Positions 1-5,392 of a stretch of DNA of 7,756 bases are shown here, one piece after another. This DNA is from Bifidobacterium breve (lineage in GTDB: Bacteria; Actinomycetota; Acidimicrobiia; Acidimicrobiales; Ilumatobacteraceae). The stretch is from contig CALPPK020000042.1 of the NCBI GenBank assembly GCA_943325435.2, positions 1 through 7,756 on the forward strand, read 5' to 3'. Positions within the stretch are counted from its first letter, which is position 1; each line of letters begins with the position of its first letter. The translations under genes and the position numbers were made by a program. The notes beneath the pieces were generated by a model that was given only the letters and a program-made list of their open reading frames with translations, was not told the DNA's origin and ran no database searches.

Positions 1-755
1 ACATCAACTACTGCAGCTTGAAATGAAGCGGCGACATCAACATTTGATACGTCAGGATTCTTCTTCACATAATTAATGACAGAAGTCTTCAAACCACTAA
101 ACGACACATCAAGACCATCATGCATCATGGCACGTGGGAACTCGACAGCATGAGGGTTTCCACTTGGCGCAAGTTTGTCAATTGCTGGACCACCCGGATA
201 CCCGAGTTGTAAATACCGTGCGACTTTGTCATATGCCTCGCCGGCTGCATCATCAATAGTGCGACCCATGATCACGTAATCACCATGGCCACGCATTTCA
301 ATAATCATGGTGTGACCGCCAGAAACCAATAGAACTACTAGTGGGAACTGCAATGTGGGGTCATCAAGAAGTCCTGCATACAAATGAGCTTCTAAATGAT
401 TCACACCAACGAATGGTTTGTCCCACACAAGTGCAAGTGACTTTGCTGCTGACACTCCAACAAGTAGTGCCCCAATGAGGCCTGGGCCAGCGGTTGCGGC
501 AACAACATCAACGCGTGAAGGCAATATGCCCGCTTCGGTAATTGCAGCGTTAACCACCGGAATCAGTGCTTCCAGATGTGCGCGGCTTGCCACTTCGGGC
601 ACAACGCCACCAAAGCGTGCATGAATTTCAATCTGACTAGAAACGATGGAAGACAAGATGTCATTGCCGCCCATTACAACTGACGCAGCTGTTTCATCAC
701 AGCTTGTTTCAATCGCAAGAACCACTGTTGATTCATTCACTACATGTGAAGTCAT
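1..755 (-). CDS. tsaD: tRNA N6-adenosine threonylcarbamoyltransferase TsaD, 3' end outside window
   Basis: TsaD (Kae1/YgjD family) transfers the threonylcarbamoyl group from threonylcarbamoyl-AMP to A37 of ANN-decoding tRNAs, working in the cytoplasm with TsaB and TsaE. The frame is open from the ATG at 755 to the window edge, giving 251 residues of a family that is usually about 340, so the last quarter is missing. Seen in order: IETSCDETA (residues 15-23, start of the ASKHA ATPase fold), GPGLIGALLVG (90-100), the metal-binding NHLEAHLYA (His120 and His124), VSGGHT (144-149), GRTIDDAAGEAYDK (164-177), GYPGGPAID (185-193) and FSGLKT (219-224). The late metal-binding Asp of the family lies in the part not seen. 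The start overlaps the rimI stop in an ATGA (752-755), suggesting translational coupling; the upstream Shine-Dalgarno is weak. About ten residues precede the conserved core, a normal variation. Identification is firm. Confidence 0.97.
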   Translation of the reverse strand, partial: MTSHVVNESTVVLAIETSCDETAASVVMGGNDILSSIVSSQIEIHARFGGVVPEVASRAHLEALIPVVNAAITEAGILPSRVDVVAATAGPGLIGALLVGVSAAKSLALVWDKPFVGVNHLEAHLYAGLLDDPTLQFPLVVLLVSGGHTMIIEMRGHGDYVIMGRTIDDAAGEAYDKVARYLQLGYPGGPAIDKLAPSGNPHAVEFPRAMMHDGLDVSFSGLKTSVINYVKKNPDVSNVDVAASFQAAVVD

Positions 756-1279
756 GGCCGTCTCGATTCGATGAGGCGAACGCGTTCTAAGAACTCAGGC
801 GTATCAATGCCGTGTGCCCACATGATGATGGCGTCGTCCTTGTTCTCGTAATACTTCTTACGTATTCCTGCTGGCACAAAGCCGAAACGCCTGTACAACT
901 GCTGGGCCGCAGTATTTGTGTGACGCACTTCAAGAGTCATGGCCAAACATCCACGGTCGCGCGCAAGAATCACAAGGTCAAGCATGATTTCGGTGGCAAC
1001 ACCACGTCCCTGCCAATCAGGATCAACTGCCACATTCGTAACGTGGGCGTCGTCGCCACTAAACATCAAGCCGCCATAACCCACTAGAACGTCTCCGACA
1101 TATGCGACCAGGTAGTACCTGGCACCTTCACGCATCAGTGAAATTTCAGTAACAAATGTGCGGTGAGTCCATGGGCGTGGATACAGCCCTTCCTCAATCT
1201 CCATCACTCGACGAAGATGGCGACGGCGCATGGTTTCTGTGGTCAATGCATCAGTCATACGTTCACGGAGGAAACTCAT
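752..1279 (-). CDS. rimI: RimI-type ribosomal protein S18-alanine N-acetyltransferase (GNAT)
   Basis: A GNAT-fold acetyltransferase of 175 residues. RimI acetylates the N-terminal alanine of ribosomal protein S18 in E. coli; in other phyla its target range is less certain. Seen: the acetyl-CoA pyrophosphate-binding motif VAVDPDWQGRGVAT (83-96), then the RimI signature LEVRHTNTAAQQLYRRFGF (116-134), the GIRKKYY segment (138-144), and DDAIIM (148-153), which matches the RimI EDAxxM ending. The first about 15 residues are a short extension. The ATG at 1279 is preferred over the in-frame ATG at 1258 because it overlaps the tsaB stop as ATGA (1276-1279) and has a good Shine-Dalgarno (GTGAGG) 7 bases upstream. 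It sits between tsaB and tsaD, the usual place for rimI; in some bacteria it is fused to one of these, but here it is separate. The family is certain, the substrate inferred. Confidence 0.94.
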   Translation of the reverse strand: MSFLRERMTDALTTETMRRRHLRRVMEIEEGLYPRPWTHRTFVTEISLMREGARYYLVAYVGDVLVGYGGLMFSGDDAHVTNVAVDPDWQGRGVATEIMLDLVILARDRGCLAMTLEVRHTNTAAQQLYRRFGFVPAGIRKKYYENKDDAIIMWAHGIDTPEFLERVRLIESRRP

Positions 1280-1980
1280 TGTGTGGCCTCACGAGTTAAC
1301 CAGTTGATTTCGGCATCTGGTGCACGCAAATACATCGGCGTGATATCGCCTGCCTGCACCGCGTCATCTGCGGCAATGCGATGAGACGCAAGAACAACCA
1401 CTTTTTGTGCGGTGGGAAATGCATGTGGCTCACCTGCCATCATCGCCCAGGGCACGTCTTCGAATAAAGAAGCATGACGAATAAAACCAGTACCCACACA
1501 CGTAATGTCTTCGCCACGATCAGCCAGGTGAACCGCCATATCTTCAGGACTCGACACAACAGGCTCTGTTAACCGAAGTGGTTCCACGCCAACGCCGCGC
1601 ATGCGATACAACGACCAGTACACCTCACCGCGGCGCGCATCAAGCGATGCCGCCACCACATTGTCTGACCATTCTGTATTCATGGCGAGTGCATCAAGAC
1701 TGCACACCGGAACAACCGGAAGCTCTAAAGCCCATGCAAGTGATGCTGCACTTGCAATACCCACGCGCATGCCAGTGAATAACCCAGGCCCCACATCAAC
1801 TGCAATTGCTGAGAGGTCGGCCATGGTGGCGTCTGCTTGTTGCAGAACAAATTGAATCATGGGCGCCAATGACTCGGCATGGCGACGATCGCTTGCCAAC
1901 ATCGAATGTGCACGAATGCCGCGATAGTCGCCTACTGCCACACCGACATGGTCAACAGAAGTTTCAATTCCCAGAATCAT
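1276..1980 (-). CDS. tsaB: tRNA threonylcarbamoyladenosine biosynthesis protein TsaB
   Basis: TsaB is the catalytically inactive paralogue of TsaD that dimerises with it and scaffolds TsaE in the t6A37-forming complex. With the ATG at 1980 the protein is 234 residues, close to the usual length. Seen: MILGIETSVDHVGVAV (1-16), the family hallmark VDVGPGLFTGMRVG (61-74) followed by the Ala-rich helix, VCSLDALA (92-99), DARRGEVYWSLY (114-125), and the C-terminal YLRAPDAEINWL (217-228). The histidine pair and ATP-binding loops of TsaD are absent, as expected for TsaB. A longer reading from 1992 is possible, but it begins at TTG and adds only four residues. The ATG at 1980 forms an ATGA overlap with the tsaE stop (1977-1980), like the neighbouring junctions, and has GGA 7 bases upstream (1988-1990), so I choose 1980. 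Confidence 0.96.
   Translation of the reverse strand: MILGIETSVDHVGVAVGDYRGIRAHSMLASDRRHAESLAPMIQFVLQQADATMADLSAIAVDVGPGLFTGMRVGIASAASLAWALELPVVPVCSLDALAMNTEWSDNVVAASLDARRGEVYWSLYRMRGVGVEPLRLTEPVVSSPEDMAVHLADRGEDITCVGTGFIRHASLFEDVPWAMMAGEPHAFPTAQKVVVLASHRIAADDAVQAGDITPMYLRAPDAEINWLTREATQ
1287..1292 (-). promoter_or_regulatory. Ribosome binding site of rimI
   Basis: Read on the minus strand this is GTGAGG, ending 7 bases before the rimI ATG at 1279 and lying inside the last codons of tsaB. It is the best Shine-Dalgarno match at any of the junctions I compared in this block, and it decides in favour of the upstream rimI start rather than the internal ATG at 1258. Seen directly; function inferred from spacing. 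Confidence 0.7.
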
Positions 1981-2468
1981 CGCAACGTCCAATCACGCAG
2001 TGCGTTCTTGAGTAATTCCCAGCGGGTGTCCCACGCATGGCCCTCAACTGCGACCGTGATCATTCGCACGTCATCATCGTCCTTATCGGCGACAAGAGTG
2101 ACACTAAGTCCGTCACCCAAAACTTCAGAGGCAACGTCTCCCCATTCAACGAGGCCAACGGCACCCATGTCAAGAAGTTCACGGATGCCAAGGTCTGCAA
2201 CTTCAGCCAAACTTGTCAACCGATACAGATCTACGTGGTGCAACGGAATGCGACCTGATGTGTACGAATGCATCAGAGTGAACGTTGGAGAAGACACATG
2301 ATCATCTCCGTGCACTCCCAGAGCCTTCGCAAAACCAGTTGCAAAGGCAGTTTTACCAGCACCCATTTCACCCACAAGCACGATGAGATCGCGCGGTCGA
2401 ACAACGCCAGCTATCGCACCGGCAATTGCATGCGTATCACCGAGATCTGAAGCGCGAAGCTCAATCAC
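1977..2468 (-). CDS. tsaE: tRNA threonylcarbamoyladenosine biosynthesis ATPase TsaE
   Basis: TsaE is the P-loop ATPase that drives turnover of the TsaB-TsaD complex during t6A37 synthesis. The 163-residue protein is of normal family length. Seen: Walker A GEMGAGKT (33-40), the switch-like SSPTFTLMHSY (59-69), HVDLYRL (78-84) with the conserved Asp80, and VEWGD (107-111), the family's conserved WG-containing strand end. A run of acidic residues (129-133) near the C-terminus is a local oddity. The start is a GTG at 2468 that overlaps the alr stop as GTGA (2465-2468), with AGG 8 bases upstream (2477-2479). Its stop overlaps the tsaB start, so alr, tsaE and tsaB read as a coupled chain. Identification is firm. 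Confidence 0.96.
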   Translation of the reverse strand: MIELRASDLGDTHAIAGAIAGVVRPRDLIVLVGEMGAGKTAFATGFAKALGVHGDDHVSSPTFTLMHSYTSGRIPLHHVDLYRLTSLAEVADLGIRELLDMGAVGLVEWGDVASEVLGDGLSVTLVADKDDDDVRMITVAVEGHAWDTRWELLKNALRDWTLR

Positions 2469-3595
2469 GAGTATCGCCTAAAGATTCGTGGGCTAATTCC
2501 ACACACAATCTCATATCCGATTGTTCCAAGTGCTTCTGCCCAATCGTCGGCCGTCACGGAATGCTCGCCTTGCTTACCAATCAGAACAACTTCATCGCCC
2601 ACCGTGACAGACGAATCAGATTCACAATCAATCATCAGTTGATCCATGGTGATGGTGCCTGCAAATGAACGAGGAACACCATTGAGTAATACCTGAATGT
2701 TTGTGCGCCCAAGCGCACGAGGAACACCATCTGCATAACCAATAGGCACAGTGGCGATAAGAGAACCTTTTGTTAACGGACGCACTAATCCGTATGACAC
2801 AGCCTCGCCAGCTTCCACCCATCGCACTGCAGACACACGAGCCTTAATTGACATTGCAGGAATGAGACCAGCACACAGTTCGGCAACTCCGGCACCAGGG
2901 CGCAGACCATACATAGCAATTCCGAGGCGCACCATAGTGAACCGACTGGCTTCGTTCGCAAGTGCAGCAGCGCTATTGGCAGCATGAACAAGTGGTGGGT
3001 TGATACCACGAGATAACAAACCATCAAGAACAGCATTGAACGCGCTTAGCTGCGATGCATTGGCGACATGTGATGGGTCATCAGCTACTGCGAAGTGTGT
3101 GTACACGCCTTCAATGGTCAATGATTCATACGAACTGATGAACGAAGCAAGTGACACCACTTCATTCGGTGCAACACCCACACGATGCATACCAGTATCA
3201 ACTTTGATATGTACTTTGATTGTCTGATCAGCAGCCGACGCAGAGGCCGCAAGAACTGCAGCACCACGCGTTGTAGTAACGGTTGGGGTCAGTTGATAAC
3301 CGACAATAAGATCTGCGAGTTCTGCAGGCTGTTCGCTCAACAAAAGAATTGGTGCAGTGATTCCGGCACGGCGTAATGCAACACCTTCATCCACTATTGC
3401 AACACATAACCCAGTAGCACCACCTGCCAGAGCGGCCTGTGCCACGGGTACTGAGCCATGGCCATACCCATTAGCTTTGACAACTGCCCACACCTGAACA
3501 GGTGCAGTACGTTGCGCCACAATTGCAACATTGTGTGAGATGAGGCCTGTATGAACTTCCGCCCATGCCCAGCGTGTTGAGAAATCAATTGACAT
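2465..3595 (-). CDS. alr: Alanine racemase (PLP-dependent)
   Basis: Interconverts L- and D-alanine in the cytoplasm, supplying D-Ala for the D-Ala-D-Ala end of peptidoglycan stem peptides. At 376 residues it matches the family. Seen: N-terminal WAEV (11-14), the PLP-lysine motif VVKANGYGHG (38-47, Lys40), KVDTGMHRVG (131-140) with the lysine often carbamylated in the family (Lys131) and Arg138 that contacts the PLP ring, VHAANSAA (203-210), VRLGIAMYGLRPG (222-234), the second catalytic base in AVSYG (265-269, Tyr268), PIGYADGVPR (284-293), TMDQ (316-319), and the C-terminal LGTIGYEIVCGISPR (356-370). All active-site residues I can place are present. The ATG at 3595 gives an 11-base overlap with the end of nnr; the Shine-Dalgarno is weak, so coupling to nnr translation is likely. 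Its stop overlaps the tsaE start by 4 bases. Confidence 0.97.
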   Translation of the reverse strand: MSIDFSTRWAWAEVHTGLISHNVAIVAQRTAPVQVWAVVKANGYGHGSVPVAQAALAGGATGLCVAIVDEGVALRRAGITAPILLLSEQPAELADLIVGYQLTPTVTTTRGAAVLAASASAADQTIKVHIKVDTGMHRVGVAPNEVVSLASFISSYESLTIEGVYTHFAVADDPSHVANASQLSAFNAVLDGLLSRGINPPLVHAANSAAALANEASRFTMVRLGIAMYGLRPGAGVAELCAGLIPAMSIKARVSAVRWVEAGEAVSYGLVRPLTKGSLIATVPIGYADGVPRALGRTNIQVLLNGVPRSFAGTITMDQLMIDCESDSSVTVGDEVVLIGKQGEHSVTADDWAEALGTIGYEIVCGISPRIFRRYS

Positions 3596-5006
3596 GGGCC
3601 ATCACATCACTCAGTACATCTGAAATCAGACCAACAACGTCACGCGCAATAGTGCCTTCAGCGGCACACCGTGATCCGGCAACACCATGAACATACGCAG
3701 CGGCCGCTGCGGCCTCTGGCGCAGCTAGTCCTCGCGCAAGAAACGCCCCGATGATTCCGGCAAGAACATCACCCGTGCCGGCTGTGGCTAGTCGTTGATC
3801 TCCCGATGCCACCAAATACACGGCACCCTCAGCGTCACTAATAATGGTGGTTGCCCCTTTACGCACAACAGTGCACCCTATGCGCGCAGCCAGATCACGT
3901 GTTGCACCTATTCGGTCTGCAGACATCGCGTCACCGCCCAACGAGGCAAATTCACCATCATGTGGAGTCAAAATTGTGGCCACAGTTCGAGAGCGCAACG
4001 TTGAATAGTCACCATGAGGGTCAATGGCGCCAGAAATACCGTCACCATCAACCACAACGGCAACATCGCACCGCGCAAGAACTGATCTGATCTCGGCTCC
4101 AACATCGTCTCCGCGGCCAAGACCTGGCCCAATAACCATTGCGCCGAATCGGGCAATATCGGCACCAACAAAAGATGCCCAATCAGTGGCGGGCAAAACA
4201 TGACCAACAATCTCTGTGGGCTGAGAGAACATCGAGGAGCCTGAACGCCACGACAAATGCACCATGCCAGACCCGGCACGTAGTGCAGACATGCCTACTA
4301 GCGATGCTGCCCCTTCCATTCCGTCACTGCCAGCAATAACTCGAACTGCGTGATTCCATTTATGTGCGTCGTGTTCGCGTGGTGGTACCCACGCAGCAAC
4401 GTCAGTTGCTTCAATCAGATACATATCAACATCTTCGGTTGTGTCAATTCCGACATCAATCACATCAATGACACCACATAGTGCTGGTCCACTTCCGAGA
4501 AACATTCCAACTTTCGGTGCCGCGAATGTAACGGTTCGATCTGCGGTCAAGACTCCGCCAGTCACTGAGCCATCGAATGCATCGAGGCCACTAGGAATAT
4601 CTACAGCAAGTACCGGAACATCAAACACAATTGGTGGAGTCCAATCACCGTGAAAACCAATGCCGTATGCGGCGTCAATAACAATGTCTGCCACGCGTGG
4701 GTCAATGAATCGACCACCCACGGAATTTGCGTTAACTATTTCAACTGCTGCGCCCCATTGCGTCAGCCAATACGCAGCTACTCGCCCATCGTCACCGTTG
4801 TGACCAGGCCCAGCAATAACAATGACCTGCTTGCCGTAAGAACCGCCAAGCATGGTGCGTGCAGCATGAGCAACGGCAAACCCAGCACGGTTGATAAAGA
4901 CCTGTTGATGATCGTTGCCCACTGCAGAAAGTGCAGTTGCATCAGCGAGCTTCATTTGCTCCGGCGTGAGGACAGCTATCACTCTCTCAGCGTACGCCCG
5001 GTTCAA
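3585..5006 (-). CDS. nnr: Bifunctional NAD(P)H-hydrate epimerase / ADP-dependent dehydratase
   Basis: Repairs hydrated NADH and NADPH: the N-terminal YjeF_N (NnrE/NAXE) domain epimerises R- and S-NAD(P)HX, and the C-terminal ribokinase-like (NnrD/CARKD) domain dehydrates S-NAD(P)HX using ADP. Of 473 residues, about 1-200 form the epimerase: LTPEQMKLAD (13-22), GPGHNGDDGRVAA (66-78), AVDIPSGLDAFDG (134-146). The dehydratase covers about 210-473: HKW (215-217), RAGSGMV (243-249), VIGPGLG (291-297), LTPHDGEFASL (346-356), VRKGATTI (381-388) and ATAGTGDVLAGI (407-418), with catalytic Asp413. The epimerase loop differs from the usual GxGNNGGDG, and the dehydratase strand usually ending in DAD reads VDGDG (319-323). 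The start is TTG at 5006, with GGTG 5 bases upstream (5012-5015); an in-frame GTG at 4982 would remove eight residues and is a possible alternative. It lies 19 bases after the acpS stop and overlaps alr by 11 bases. Confidence 0.94.
   Translation of the reverse strand: MNRAYAERVIAVLTPEQMKLADATALSAVGNDHQQVFINRAGFAVAHAARTMLGGSYGKQVIVIAGPGHNGDDGRVAAYWLTQWGAAVEIVNANSVGGRFIDPRVADIVIDAAYGIGFHGDWTPPIVFDVPVLAVDIPSGLDAFDGSVTGGVLTADRTVTFAAPKVGMFLGSGPALCGVIDVIDVGIDTTEDVDMYLIEATDVAAWVPPREHDAHKWNHAVRVIAGSDGMEGAASLVGMSALRAGSGMVHLSWRSGSSMFSQPTEIVGHVLPATDWASFVGADIARFGAMVIGPGLGRGDDVGAEIRSVLARCDVAVVVDGDGISGAIDPHGDYSTLRSRTVATILTPHDGEFASLGGDAMSADRIGATRDLAARIGCTVVRKGATTIISDAEGAVYLVASGDQRLATAGTGDVLAGIIGAFLARGLAAPEAAAAAAYVHGVAGSRCAAEGTIARDVVGLISDVLSDVMAHVN
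3696..3711. repeat. 16-base perfect palindrome inside nnr (coding)
   Basis: A perfect inverted repeat with no spacer (CGCAGCGGCCGCTGCG), within the codons for the polyalanine run at Nnr residues 432-437. It is locally GC-rich compared with its surroundings. A run of alanine GCN codons easily creates such symmetry, so I assign no function. Confidence 0.5.
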
Positions 5007-5025
5007 TTACACACCAACGCAATAA

Positions 5026-5391
5026 CTAGAGCGCGGCGACAACCGCCATTGCTGTTGTGTCTGTATGGGTAATGGAGACGTGCCATGTGGAGACTCCGTG
5101 AGCATTGGCGAGAGTTTCAGCTCGACCTGATACGAGTAAATGAGGTGCCCCAGATGACCTCTTCTCAATTGAGACATCGTGGAAGTCAAAAGCACCAAGG
5201 CCAACGCCGAGAGCTTTCATTGTTGCCTCACGTACTGCGAATCGTGCTGCTAGTGATGCAGCGTCATCGGTGCGGCCTTCAAGAGATGTCAATTCGGCAG
5301 AAGTAAACAAACGTTGGCGCAAGTGTGGACGACGTTCAAGAAGTTTGCGAAAGCGATCAACATCAACCGCGTCAATACCAATGCCCAACAT
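5026..5391 (-). CDS. acpS: Holo-[acyl-carrier-protein] synthase AcpS
   Basis: Transfers the 4'-phosphopantetheine arm from coenzyme A to the conserved serine of acyl carrier protein, activating it for fatty acid synthesis in the cytoplasm. The 121 residues are the normal length for a group I (trimeric) phosphopantetheinyl transferase. Seen: GIGIDAVDVDRF (3-14) with the Mg-binding Asp7, LFTSAEL (28-34), the signature ARFAVREATMKALG (49-62) with Glu55 and Lys59, and the C-terminal HVSITHTD (104-111). The ATG at 5391 lies one base after the TAA of the glmS-like gene (reading TAAAATG), with no strong Shine-Dalgarno, so reinitiation by ribosomes finishing glmS is likely. The TAG stop is followed by the 19-base gap before nnr. 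Firm identification. Confidence 0.96.
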   Translation of the reverse strand: MLGIGIDAVDVDRFRKLLERRPHLRQRLFTSAELTSLEGRTDDAASLAARFAVREATMKALGVGLGAFDFHDVSIEKRSSGAPHLLVSGRAETLANAHGVSTWHVSITHTDTTAMAVVAAL

Positions 5392-5392
5392 T

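Noticed and set aside
752..1980. tsaB-rimI fusion gene
   Set aside because: The two frames are separate, with a TGA for tsaB and an overlapping ATG for rimI with a good ribosome site, so they are distinct proteins.
1879..2301. 140-residue open frame on the plus strand
   Set aside because: Antisense to the tsaB/tsaE junction, both genes being certain; Ser/Thr/Arg-rich with no family resemblance.
3696..3711. 16-base palindrome considered as an operator or recombination site
   Set aside because: It sits in the middle of nnr in alanine codons, is single-copy as far as I can see, and alanine GCN runs produce such symmetry by chance.
5007..5025. Possible terminator or promoter in the acpS-nnr gap
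   Set aside because: At 19 bases it is too short for a promoter plus leader, and it shows no hairpin or T-run.
4650..5072. 140-residue open frame on the plus strand
   Set aside because: Antisense to the nnr start and the acpS end; Cys- and His-containing but without any ordered metal-binding pattern.
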